Shown: in pieces, positions 1 through 8,836 of the stretch
How positions within the stretch are numbered: the first letter of the stretch is position 1
Layout of the letters: the number at the start of each line of letters is the position of its first letter
From: a virus
Length of the DNA: 35,713 nt
Reading direction: 5' to 3' (one strand)
IMG/VR virus record: IMGVR_UViG_3300042301_001726
Span: 1 to 35,713 of that record
Program-made: the position numbers and the translations under genes
Notes under the pieces: model-generated
Told to the model about the DNA's origin: nothing
The model's input: only the letters and a program-made list of their open reading frames with translations
The model's database searches: none

Positions 1-219
1 TTTAGATATCCTAAAGATCCTAAGTGGACATTTACTACACTTACTAATGGTGAGCCAGTATTTAATCAAGCTCCTGGTTTAGGATACCAAGATTTTGAGT
101 TGCCTATCGAGGATGAAATAAAGTTAGTGTCAAAGATTCTTCAGTATGCAGGTATGTCTATACGTGAAATTGAAGCTGCTCAGTTTGGTGGTATTGAAGA
201 ACAAAAACAATCACAATAA
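1..219 (+). CDS. C-terminal end of a virion structural protein (5' truncated)
   Basis: The frame is open from base 1 and ends in TAA at 217-219, giving the last 72 residues of a protein whose start lies outside the window. The visible end is acidic, with an amphipathic stretch (KLVSKILQYAG then SIREIEAAQFG) and a Gln-rich tail. It is followed after 2 nt by the adaptor-like gene, so it belongs to the head/neck transcription unit. I recall C-termini of this 'YAG-SIRE' type in small structural proteins of Bacteroidetes phages, but cannot name a role. The reading frame is secure; the function is inferred only from position. Confidence 0.8.
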   Translation, partial: FRYPKDPKWTFTTLTNGEPVFNQAPGLGYQDFELPIEDEIKLVSKILQYAGMSIREIEAAQFGGIEEQKQSQ

Positions 220-221
220 TC

Positions 222-1145
222 ATGGCATACATCACTGAAGAGAAGTATTACGAAAATAATGGAGTAGCTCCTAGAGATGCAAACTGGGGATCATATCAGT
301 ATGTTAGTCTACAAGATATTGTCAACAACTTTTTGTTGATGTACTCTGGAAACCATTCATTAGTAAATAATGAGGAGCGATATAAAATTCTGTTTCATGC
401 CAAGAGAGCAATACAAGAATTAAACTATGATGCGTTTAAGCAAATAAAAGTTCTTGAACTAACTGTAGATGATACACTTAAGTATATTCTCCCATCAGAC
501 TATGTAAACTGGGTTAGGGTAAACCTATACAAGGATGGATATCTAAGACCTTTGACTGAAAACATTCAGGTTCTTTCTGCTAAGGCATACTTGCAGGATA
601 ATACTGGTAAGATCCTATTTGATAATCAAGGTAATGCATTGTCTCCTGAGTACTCTCAGATTGATTTGCAGAGATTAGAGGGTGTAAAGAAAACCATTTA
701 CTTAAATCCACAGAGTCCATACGATGGTCAGGAGGGATGGAACCTAGATGGTAACTGGTATTTTGATTACAGCATTGGTACTAGATATGGTTTAAATACT
801 GAGACTGCTAACTTTAATCCTACATTTAATGTGGATGCAAAGAGTGGTGTAATTAACTTTAACTCAGACATGTATGGTCAGTCTGTAATATTAGAGTACA
901 TCTCTGATGGTATGGAGAATGGGAATGATTCATTAATAAGTGTAAATAAATTATTTGAAAAGTTTATTTATGCGTACATTATGTACGAAATTCTAAGTAC
1001 AAAGCTTGGTGTTCAAGAATACATTGTAGCTCGTGCTAAAAAAGAGAAGACATCTCTGATGAGGAATTCGAAAATCAGATTAAGTAATATTCATCCGGGC
1101 AGATTATTAATGAACCTTCGTGGCTTGGACAAGTGGCTAAAATAA
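222..1145 (+). CDS. Virion neck protein, possible head-tail adaptor
   Basis: This 307-aa soluble protein has no signal peptide or membrane segment. It is rich in Tyr, Asn and Asp, like many phage neck proteins. An N-terminal helical stretch (about residues 30-75, with HAKRAIQELNYDAFK) is followed by a beta-rich middle and a helical, basic C-terminus (about 235-307). The 'AI+ELNYDAF' pattern followed by 'LPSDYVNWVRV' is what I associate with gp4/gp11-like adaptor or tail tubular proteins that sit just before the P22 gp10-like stabilisation protein, the gene found next here (1-nt gap). The start ATG follows the A/T-rich leader CACAATAATC, with no Shine-Dalgarno site. The structural role is probable; the adaptor label is an inference. 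Confidence 0.6.
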   Translation: MAYITEEKYYENNGVAPRDANWGSYQYVSLQDIVNNFLLMYSGNHSLVNNEERYKILFHAKRAIQELNYDAFKQIKVLELTVDDTLKYILPSDYVNWVRVNLYKDGYLRPLTENIQVLSAKAYLQDNTGKILFDNQGNALSPEYSQIDLQRLEGVKKTIYLNPQSPYDGQEGWNLDGNWYFDYSIGTRYGLNTETANFNPTFNVDAKSGVINFNSDMYGQSVILEYISDGMENGNDSLISVNKLFEKFIYAYIMYEILSTKLGVQEYIVARAKKEKTSLMRNSKIRLSNIHPGRLLMNLRGLDKWLK

Positions 1146-1146
1146 T

Positions 1147-4100
1147 ATGGCGAATTTTACAAGGAATTTCACAGCTGGTAAAATGAATAAGGTCGTTGAT
1201 GAACGACTTATTCCTGATGGACAATATGTTGATGCCCTAAATGTTAGAATGGGATCTACAGAAAGATCTGAGATTGGTGTTATTGAGAATACTAAGGGTA
1301 ACACCAGGCTAACTACAATTAAGTATATCAATGGAACGGCTCTTAGTTCTTCAGCAAGGTGCATAGGTACTATTTCTGATAGTACAAATGAGACCATATA
1401 CTGGTTTATTCATGACTCTAATTTTCCTGTTGGTGCAACCGGGAAGTTGGATATGATTGTGTCATTCAATGTGTACAATAACATATTGACTTACCACTTG
1501 ATTAGTATCAATGATGGTACTGGTGACAACACCACGCTCAACTTTAACCCTAACCATCTTATTACTGGGGTAGATATTATAGATGATTTAATATTCTTTA
1601 CAGATGATTATAATCCTCCTAGGGTTATAAATAGATTTAAGAATTATCCAGACCCAGTCTCAAACATCGATCAGTTTAGTGCTGAGTCTTTGCTTGTTAT
1701 TAAGAAGCCACCATTGCAATCGCCTGGTGTTGAACTTATAAAAACTGGTCAGGAAGAAAACTATTTGCAGAATAGATATATTTGTTTTGCGTATAGATAT
1801 CAGTACGATGATGATCAGTACTCTGCTACATCTCAGTGGTCGGCACCTGCATTTCAACCTAATCCTTTTGACTTCAGCATTAACAGCTACCTAAATGAGG
1901 GTATGCAGAACCAGTTTAATGGTGCTAGAATAACTTATAACACAGGAGGTCCGCTAGTAAAAAGTATAGACCTATTGTTTAAGGAGATTGACAACAACAC
2001 AATTAACGTAATTGAGAAGCTTAACAAGGCTGACCTAGGTTTAACGGATAATTCTAATCGTCAATATACATTTACTAACAGTAAAATATTTACTACGCTA
2101 GATGAGCGTGAGCTGTTTAGACTCTATGATAATGTGCCTTTGTTAGCAAAAGCACAAACAATTATGGGCAACAGATTGATGTACGGTAACTATGTCGAAG
2201 GATATGACATGTTGGACATTAATGCTAACCCAATAGTTTTAGAGTACTCTACTGCGTTAATATCTGAAGAGATAGACAACACTGAGATCATTAATACTTT
2301 AAGTTCAGGTACGTATAATTTTGGATCTCCTCAGACGATACCTAACTCAGTGGTATCATTAGACCTTTCTTCATTTGATCTTGTTGAAGGGGCTTCTATT
2401 ACCGTTGACATGAGATTGGATCATGAGCAATTTGCCGGAACTACTCCATTCCCTACAGAAACTACTGAAAATGTATTCCTTAGTTTTTCATTTGTATTAC
2501 CTAAGTCTTATGGATCAGTATATGAACTAGCTAGTAGTGCAGAGTTTCAAGAAGCTATTGGTACTTCTACTAATATTGAGCCTGTAGTTGATTCATGCGA
2601 TGGCACCACATTTACAGACCAGTTTAATTGTGCATTACCACAAAACTTGGATGCATTGATTAAATACCAAAGTGGTATCGGATCTGCTAGTCAAGGACTA
2701 GGGATTATCACATCACCTAGCAGCTCATACATAGGCATACAGTTGCTTACAATGAGATATGTTAACAACACAACTACTCCAACTGTAAACGTATATGAGT
2801 ATTACTCTTACAGTTTTGTTGAAGCATTCTACCAGAAGATAAACTCTCCAAGAAGTTTGCATAGCAACAGAGGATATGAGATTGGTATTGTGTACATGGA
2901 TGACTTTAATAGATCAACAACTGCTTTAGTTAGTCCTAACAATACTATTCATGTACCATGTTCAGCATCTGATAATAAGAACTCTATACAGGTTACTATA
3001 CCACCGACACAGAGAGCTCCGTATTGGGCAACAAGATATAAGTTTGTCATCAAGCCTGATGAAGAGAATTATGAAACGATATACAGCAGTATATTCTTTA
3101 ATGATCCGCTAACAAATAACGCATACTTATTGCTTGAGGGTGAGAATGCCAGGAAGGTAAACCAGGGAGATAGATTAATTGTAAAGGCTGATACAAACGG
3201 GCCTACTAATAGATGTGTCTATACTACTATCCTTGAGAAGGAAGCTAAGGCTGAAGGATTTATTGAAATACCAAGTGAGGAAAATCCTGGTGAAAATATA
3301 TTTGTTCCCTCTGGATTATATATCAAGATTAATCCAAACAACTTTACCGTTGTTAAGGATGAGCTTGCAATTATTTCTCCAGGTAATGTAACTGTTTCTG
3401 AAAGAAATGCAGGAGACTATCCTATATTAAACTACCCGATGAACAGGTATGATGAGACTGGTGCTCGATGGGAGGACTATGACATCCCTGCTGGTAGTAT
3501 TATAAAAATGAACTTTAAGTTCGAAAGAGATGGTACAAGAAAAGGAAATGGATCATGTGAAGCAAGGATTTATACCCTTGAAAAAACAATGGTTGCATCT
3601 GCTGACTATGCTAACATGGTCGACTGGTTTAATGGAGACAATGTTCAAGTAGTATTAAATCAAGGAGTTAGAGATATAGGTGAGGGAGGTTGTGATATTG
3701 ATAATGAGTATGATGATCAATTAGCGGCAAATAGTACTGATGTTGATCCTGAACTATGTGTAAACAAATATAGATTCTATAGATACCCAGATGTAGCAGG
3801 TCCAAATAGAAATAAGCTTATACTTATTGTAAGTGGAACCAGAAGCTGTGGAGCTAATGATAAAAGAAAATCTGTCGTTAGCGTAAACTTTGAGGTATTT
3901 AGAGCTACTAATGTTTTAATATTTGAGACAGAGCCATCACCTGCATTGCCTGATATATTCTTTGAAAATGAATTGTCATTGCCAATTGTAAATGGATACC
4001 ATACAGGTAATGTCCAAACTCAGACAGCTTCGCTACCAGCCATTGTTGATACTAATTTCTTTAACTGCTTTTCTTTTGGAAATGGAGCAGAGAGTTATAA

Positions 4101-5535
4101 GATATTGGATTCAATTGTTGGTAGACCACTAGCATTTGGTAACAGAGTTACGGCAGTAGCTGCTCAGGACTATAAAAGGACAAGGAGATTTGCTGACATC
4201 ACTTATAGTGGTATCTATAACTTTGAGTCTAATGTTAATAAACTCAATGAGTTCAATCTTGGATTGTTCAACTATAAGTATCTAGAGGTTGCATTTGGTC
4301 CAATCTATATATTGGATGGACGTGAGACTGACGTACTTGTTCTTCAAGAAGATAAGATCTCCTATGTATTGGCTAGTAAGAATTTGATATCAGACTCTAC
4401 AGGTGGAGGAGCGATTGCATCTGTTCCAGAAATATTAGGAACTCAAATTGCTAGGACAGAAGAGTTTGGAATTAGTTTCCATCCAGAGAGTTATGTTCAA
4501 TGGGGACCTGATAGATTCTTTACTGATGTGAAGCGTGGTGCTGTACTAAACTTAAAAGGAGACCAACTAATTGTAATCTCTGAGATGGGTATGAGGTCTT
4601 GGTTTAGAGATAACTTTATTGAATCATTCAACACTCAGAAGCTAGGTGGGTACGATCCGTATCTAAACGAGTACGTGTTAAGCACTAACTCTATTGAGTT
4701 GCCTAGACCAGTCGATTGTCTTTCGTGTGGTATTGCTCAGACATTTACAATCCCTACAGGCAATACACTATCCTATTGTGTTGACTTAGATAGTCCTGTT
4801 GGTCCTGTTAATGTTCCTTACAGTGTACCTGCTGGATCTGTATCTAACTTTACTATATCAGTAACTTATGATGGAGATACTGTAACCTCTGGTCTTGTAT
4901 CCACATCTGGATCTTTGCAGTTTGATAAGGACAAGAACAATGTCAATGTAGCTACTGTAACAATTACTGCATCAGGTCCTCTTGAAATAACCGTAACACC
5001 TAGTTGCCCAATTCGAGAAGTACTTACAATAGTAAACGTGACACTGACTAGTGTGATTGATGCTGGTAAATTCATTCACAATGAGTACAGATATACTCAA
5101 GGTACTTATGTTTCTCCTTTGCAGTCTACGCTTATTACGTTTGCAGCAGATGATTCAAGTCCTGTAGTATCTCAATATGCTTTGATATCTGGTGCTCAGG
5201 GCTCTGCTGGTATACCTACTAGTGGATCAACATTACAGATTAGATCTAACAAGATTAACTTTGATACATTTGACTTTGTGTTAGGTCAGGATAAGTTTAG
5301 ATATTTGCGTAGCAATACGTTGTATGCAAACAATCCAGCTAACATTGCATCTTTGATTGCGGCCTCTACAGTAGTGGCTCCAATAACAGGTAGTGCAGGA
5401 TTATTCTCAGGTTCATTTACTGTGCCTAGTAGTGGAAATTATCTTTACCTAATTTGGGATTATAGAAATTCATTACCTATAACTCTTTGCTACTCTAATT
5501 TAACTACTCTTGATGCATGCTGCGGCTGCTCATAA
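1147..5535 (+). CDS. P22 gp10-like tail stabilisation protein with C-terminal Cys-rich decoration
   Basis: This 1462-aa protein opens with the pattern GKMNKVVDERLIPDGQYVDALN followed by VRMGSTERSEIGVIENTKGN. I recognise this as the start of the beta-propeller 'phage stabilisation' family (P22 gp10-like) of Bacteroidetes podoviruses and crAss-like phages, which plugs the tail or neck. Residues to about 1180 are dominated by YxD/N-rich beta repeats. From about 1190 (SCGIAQTF) the sequence changes to Thr/Ser/Val-rich, Ig-like strands, and it ends in a Cys cluster (LCYS...ACCGC). That end resembles adhesion or fibre domains and may be surface-exposed. Neighbours are the adaptor-like gene upstream and a Cys-rich fibre-like gene 10 nt downstream. 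Family assignment is from motif memory and fairly firm; the exact placement in the virion is inferred. Confidence 0.7.
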   Translation: MANFTRNFTAGKMNKVVDERLIPDGQYVDALNVRMGSTERSEIGVIENTKGNTRLTTIKYINGTALSSSARCIGTISDSTNETIYWFIHDSNFPVGATGKLDMIVSFNVYNNILTYHLISINDGTGDNTTLNFNPNHLITGVDIIDDLIFFTDDYNPPRVINRFKNYPDPVSNIDQFSAESLLVIKKPPLQSPGVELIKTGQEENYLQNRYICFAYRYQYDDDQYSATSQWSAPAFQPNPFDFSINSYLNEGMQNQFNGARITYNTGGPLVKSIDLLFKEIDNNTINVIEKLNKADLGLTDNSNRQYTFTNSKIFTTLDERELFRLYDNVPLLAKAQTIMGNRLMYGNYVEGYDMLDINANPIVLEYSTALISEEIDNTEIINTLSSGTYNFGSPQTIPNSVVSLDLSSFDLVEGASITVDMRLDHEQFAGTTPFPTETTENVFLSFSFVLPKSYGSVYELASSAEFQEAIGTSTNIEPVVDSCDGTTFTDQFNCALPQNLDALIKYQSGIGSASQGLGIITSPSSSYIGIQLLTMRYVNNTTTPTVNVYEYYSYSFVEAFYQKINSPRSLHSNRGYEIGIVYMDDFNRSTTALVSPNNTIHVPCSASDNKNSIQVTIPPTQRAPYWATRYKFVIKPDEENYETIYSSIFFNDPLTNNAYLLLEGENARKVNQGDRLIVKADTNGPTNRCVYTTILEKEAKAEGFIEIPSEENPGENIFVPSGLYIKINPNNFTVVKDELAIISPGNVTVSERNAGDYPILNYPMNRYDETGARWEDYDIPAGSIIKMNFKFERDGTRKGNGSCEARIYTLEKTMVASADYANMVDWFNGDNVQVVLNQGVRDIGEGGCDIDNEYDDQLAANSTDVDPELCVNKYRFYRYPDVAGPNRNKLILIVSGTRSCGANDKRKSVVSVNFEVFRATNVLIFETEPSPALPDIFFENELSLPIVNGYHTGNVQTQTASLPAIVDTNFFNCFSFGNGAESYKILDSIVGRPLAFGNRVTAVAAQDYKRTRRFADITYSGIYNFESNVNKLNEFNLGLFNYKYLEVAFGPIYILDGRETDVLVLQEDKISYVLASKNLISDSTGGGAIASVPEILGTQIARTEEFGISFHPESYVQWGPDRFFTDVKRGAVLNLKGDQLIVISEMGMRSWFRDNFIESFNTQKLGGYDPYLNEYVLSTNSIELPRPVDCLSCGIAQTFTIPTGNTLSYCVDLDSPVGPVNVPYSVPAGSVSNFTISVTYDGDTVTSGLVSTSGSLQFDKDKNNVNVATVTITASGPLEITVTPSCPIREVLTIVNVTLTSVIDAGKFIHNEYRYTQGTYVSPLQSTLITFAADDSSPVVSQYALISGAQGSAGIPTSGSTLQIRSNKINFDTFDFVLGQDKFRYLRSNTLYANNPANIASLIAASTVVAPITGSAGLFSGSFTVPSSGNYLYLIWDYRNSLPITLCYSNLTTLDACCGCS

Positions 5536-5545
5536 ATAATTTAAT

Positions 5546-6754
5546 ATGGCAACATCATCGACATACTATTTAGATGCCCCATCACTTAGCACGGCTACTG
5601 TGGTATACTCAAACGCAGCACTGACAACAGTGGCTGCTAATGGGTATTATTCTGATGGTGCAATCATGAGGCAACAACTGGGGGGAGTATTACTTCCTGC
5701 TGTAATTTGTCCAGCATGTGCAGTTCCATGTGGATCAACCATAAGTGCCAATGGTGCTCAGGGTGTATATTACTTAAATACAAATCTTGGTAGCAATACT
5801 GGAGCAATTATTATAAGGTTTAATCCTGCATCTGTTCCAGATGGAGTTAAGGCTGTTTATAATAGTATTGTTTATAATGGACTATCATCTCCATCATTTG
5901 GATGGCTTCAGGGTAGCGCAGGACTTTCTACTTACATTGGAGCTACTGGATCTGATTGTGGTATAGTTGCCGGTTCTCCGTATACACTTAATCAGTTTCA
6001 ATATAACGGTACAACATTTGATGCTTTAGGAACTACGACTAGCGTGTCTGTAATTTCAGGGCAAATGAAGTTGACTGCCACAGCACCTGGTAATTGTGTT
6101 ATGGTAATACCAAAGACAGCGGCATCTCCATCTGTTTTAAATCTTACATTTATTGGGCCATGTACTGGAACAATATTTAGTGTTTCAGTATCTTGTCCAG
6201 CGGCTCTACCATCATTCGCTTCTAGCACTATTAATGCTAGTAGTGCATTAGCATGTGCTGACGCTATTGATCAAACATACTACGTTGCTTATGTTAATGG
6301 TGGGGCTGGTGTACTTGGGTTATACGACCTAGTATTTAGTGATGCTAACGGTCAGTTTAAACTTGGCGCAGGGTACTATAAGACCACTGCTGCTGGTGCA
6401 AACAATTGGTTTCAAGTGGATGCCAATGGTGTTATTATTGCATTTGGAAATTGTACATCTAATACATTCACGGTATACTTTGACGTGACTACAAATCCTA
6501 ATACTTACGGATGGGGTAGTTCTGTAGCTGCTTGTGCAGGTACTGGTACACCTTTGACAGTGTACATTACTGGAACAGAGCCATCACTGTATGATGTGTT
6601 TCTTGCAGGTAAGGTTCTATACACAAACGTAGGGCTTACTACACCATTAAATGGTAACAATACACACTATAAAACTGTAGCTGCTCCTGCTTCAGGAGAG
6701 ACATTATTAATCGATGGAGTTGGGGTAATTTCAACTTGGGGGGGACCTTGTTAA
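5546..6754 (+). CDS. Cys-rich, repeat-containing fibre-like structural protein
   Basis: This 402-aa protein is Gly, Ala, Thr, Ser and Val rich with almost no Lys or Arg, typical of beta-structured phage fibres. Three related segments can be seen, roughly residues 5-62, 243-303 and 345-402. Each carries a 'YxD/V...VYS/T-N..LTT...GYY/HYKT...GV' pattern and two end near a Cys (FGNC, GGPC). The first ends in CPACAVPC. The repeats suggest tandem copies of one small domain, possibly disulfide- or metal-stabilised. The protein starts 10 nt after the Cys-rich end of the stabilisation protein and has the same composition, so both may build one peripheral structure such as a receptor-binding or decoration module. 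No enzymatic motif was seen. Confidence 0.6.
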   Translation: MATSSTYYLDAPSLSTATVVYSNAALTTVAANGYYSDGAIMRQQLGGVLLPAVICPACAVPCGSTISANGAQGVYYLNTNLGSNTGAIIIRFNPASVPDGVKAVYNSIVYNGLSSPSFGWLQGSAGLSTYIGATGSDCGIVAGSPYTLNQFQYNGTTFDALGTTTSVSVISGQMKLTATAPGNCVMVIPKTAASPSVLNLTFIGPCTGTIFSVSVSCPAALPSFASSTINASSALACADAIDQTYYVAYVNGGAGVLGLYDLVFSDANGQFKLGAGYYKTTAAGANNWFQVDANGVIIAFGNCTSNTFTVYFDVTTNPNTYGWGSSVAACAGTGTPLTVYITGTEPSLYDVFLAGKVLYTNVGLTTPLNGNNTHYKTVAAPASGETLLIDGVGVISTWGGPC

Positions 6755-6757
6755 ACT

Positions 6758-7564
6758 ATGGCAAACTACACACTAACATATAGCGAATCTTCACAGGGGT
6801 GGCCTTCATTCTACTCCTTCATGCCTGACTACATGATCGGTATGAACAACTACTTCTATACATTTAAGGGGGGAAACTTGTTTCGTCACAATGTGAATGA
6901 TACCAGGAATAACTTCTATGGTGTTCAGTACACTTCTAGAATAAAAAGTGTATTTAACACGTCTCCTCTTGAGAATAAAATATTCAAGACCATGAACTTG
7001 GAGGGGAGTAATAGCTGGTCTACATTAATGGAGACTGATATACAAACCTCTGGCTTTATTGAGTCAGCATGGTATGAGAAGAAGGAGGGATCATTCTTTG
7101 CGTTTGTTCGCAATGCAGGCACGGTACCAGCGCAGCCATCAGAGTATGCTCTTAGATCAGTTAATGGCATTGGCTTAAGTCAGAACGTGACAGGTGCTGC
7201 ATCTGCTCTACAGGTATCGTTTCCTATAACTCCTGATTTAACAGAGATTGGTAGCATAGTAAGTGTGGGAGACTACTTGTATTACAGCTTACCTCCTAAC
7301 TACAACACACCAGTTTTGTGTGGGCAAATTACAGACATCGTTGTGAACTATCCGGCAGGCAATAATAGGATAGTTGTGAATGCATCAATACCAGGCGGTA
7401 GCGTACCAGGCATAGTTAATCCATTCTTTATGTACATTAAAGGATCTGTTGCTGAGTCTCATGGAGTACTGGGACATTATTGTATATTTACATTAGAGAA
7501 CAATAGCACGACTAAGGTTGAGCTATTTGCAGTAGAGTCAGAAGTAATGAAAAGTTATCCTTAA
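6758..7564 (+). CDS. Virion structural protein following the stabilisation protein
   Basis: This 268-aa protein begins with TYSESSQGWPSFYSFMPDYM, then IGMNNYFYTFKGGNLFRHN. I recall this 'GWxSFxSFxPDxMIGMNNxFYTFKxGxLxxHN' pattern from tail or neck proteins of Bacteroidetes phages, where it may occur either as the end of the stabilisation protein or as a separate gene. There is no signal peptide or membrane helix; predicted structure is beta-rich throughout, with an Ala/Pro/Gly-rich middle. It lies 3 nt after the fibre-like gene and 9 nt before the acetyltransferase. A virion role is likely; nothing suggests an enzyme. Confidence 0.6.
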   Translation: MANYTLTYSESSQGWPSFYSFMPDYMIGMNNYFYTFKGGNLFRHNVNDTRNNFYGVQYTSRIKSVFNTSPLENKIFKTMNLEGSNSWSTLMETDIQTSGFIESAWYEKKEGSFFAFVRNAGTVPAQPSEYALRSVNGIGLSQNVTGAASALQVSFPITPDLTEIGSIVSVGDYLYYSLPPNYNTPVLCGQITDIVVNYPAGNNRIVVNASIPGGSVPGIVNPFFMYIKGSVAESHGVLGHYCIFTLENNSTTKVELFAVESEVMKSYP

Positions 7565-7573
7565 ATTTGCAAT

Positions 7574-7984
7574 ATGGGAATCTTAATAAGACCAATTACA
7601 GAATCTGATTACGACAACATACTATTAAAATGGTGGAATGATTGGGCTTGGGTAGCTCCTCAAAAAGATTTCTTACCAGCAGAAGGGACAGGTGGCTTGA
7701 TTGTATTTGATGGAGATGAGCCAGTTTGTGCAGGATACATGTACACCACGAATTCAAGTGTCGCATGGGTGGACTGGATAATATCTAGTAAGACTTACAG
7801 GAAAAAGCCAAACAGAAAGGAGTGTATAGATTTATTGATCTTCACCCTTACTAACATTTGTAAAACATCAGGGCATAAATATGTGTATGCCTTAATAAAG
7901 CACAAGAGTCTGATAGGTACCTACGAAAAGTTTGGGTACATTAAAGGGGATTCGTATACAGGAGAAATGATAAAAGTATTATAA
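7574..7984 (+). CDS. GNAT-family N-acetyltransferase
   Basis: This 136-aa protein has the length and layout of a minimal GNAT fold: an opening IRPITESDYDNI strand-helix, a central beta strand with VAWVDWIISSK, a helix starting at YRKKPNRKECIDLLIF that replaces the classic pyrophosphate loop (the usual R/QxxGxG/A is weak), then VYALIKHKSLIGTYEKFGYI, the characteristic 'Y.kfGF' end of GNAT enzymes. GNAT genes between tail and ejection genes are a recurring feature of podovirus-like phages. The substrate is unknown; acetylation of a virion or host protein is speculation. The gene sits between structural genes with 9- and 1-nt gaps, so it is expressed late. Confidence 0.75.
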   Translation: MGILIRPITESDYDNILLKWWNDWAWVAPQKDFLPAEGTGGLIVFDGDEPVCAGYMYTTNSSVAWVDWIISSKTYRKKPNRKECIDLLIFTLTNICKTSGHKYVYALIKHKSLIGTYEKFGYIKGDSYTGEMIKVL

Positions 7985-7985
7985 C

Positions 7986-8834
7986 ATGGCACCATTTACT
8001 ACAATAGCAGCAGGAGTTGGATTAGCTACAGCTTTGGGAACTGCCGGAGCATCCTTTGGTAATGCAAGAAAAATGCAAAGAGAACAAAAAAAAGCTAGTG
8101 ATGCAGCAGCAAGAGCACTTGCTGAGGCTAAAAGAACAATGAATGTTAATTATTATGAGCAACTAGGAATACAAACTGGAGTTTATGAAACTGCTAGTAG
8201 AGCAGCTAAAAGCACAGCGGCAGATTTAACTAGAGCTGCTCAGCAGGGCGAGGGCCGTGGTGTTGGTGCTGCTGCTGGACAAATTTATGCTGCTGGACTA
8301 GAGGGTCAAGAGAATGTAAGAGCAAGCATGGCTGAGGATCTTATGGGTCTAGACAAACTAGTTGCTGCTGAGGACACTAGAATTGCAGGAGCGTTAGCAG
8401 GACTTGATTTACAAGCAGCTGAAGGAGCTCAACTCGCAGCTCGTGATGCTCAGCAAGCATCGGCTGCATTTACAACACAAGGTATGCAAGCACTACAGAG
8501 TGGTGCTCAACAGCTTTATGAGGCCGCTCCATTGTTTGATAAGTCTCAAGGCATGAGACAGTTCGAGAAACTTGGGGGCTTGGCTTCTAAGTATCAACTT
8601 AGTCAGGAACAACTTCAAAATGATCTAGTTGAATTTGGAAAGTTAAATCGAAACTTTTCTCAATTGTCAGGGGTTGGATATACTCCGACAGGAATAGATG
8701 CTCAAGGTAAGGCTATTCAAGGATTGATGACTCCATATACATTCCAAGATTACTATGCAACTCAAGGCAAGAAGTTTGGTAAATCATTGTATGATCCATT
8801 TGCTCAATTCTTACAGGATAAATACAATAAATAA
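7986..8834 (+). CDS. Ala-rich internal virion / DNA ejection protein
   Basis: This 282-aa protein begins with a hydrophobic Gly/Ala segment (about residues 5-25, AAGVGLATALGTAGASFG) and then forms a long Ala/Gln-rich helix (about 30-180; AAQQGEGRGVGAAAGQIYAAG, AAEDTRIAGALAGLDL). This composition and order are typical of P22 gp7/gp20/gp16-like ejection proteins, which leave the capsid with the DNA and line a channel across the envelope. The C-terminal 100 residues are more polar and end in a Tyr/Phe-rich tail. The position between the tail genes and two large internal-type proteins supports this role. Family assignment rests on composition and gene order, not on a diagnostic motif. Confidence 0.6.
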   Translation: MAPFTTIAAGVGLATALGTAGASFGNARKMQREQKKASDAAARALAEAKRTMNVNYYEQLGIQTGVYETASRAAKSTAADLTRAAQQGEGRGVGAAAGQIYAAGLEGQENVRASMAEDLMGLDKLVAAEDTRIAGALAGLDLQAAEGAQLAARDAQQASAAFTTQGMQALQSGAQQLYEAAPLFDKSQGMRQFEKLGGLASKYQLSQEQLQNDLVEFGKLNRNFSQLSGVGYTPTGIDAQGKAIQGLMTPYTFQDYYATQGKKFGKSLYDPFAQFLQDKYNK

Positions 8835-8836
8835 TA

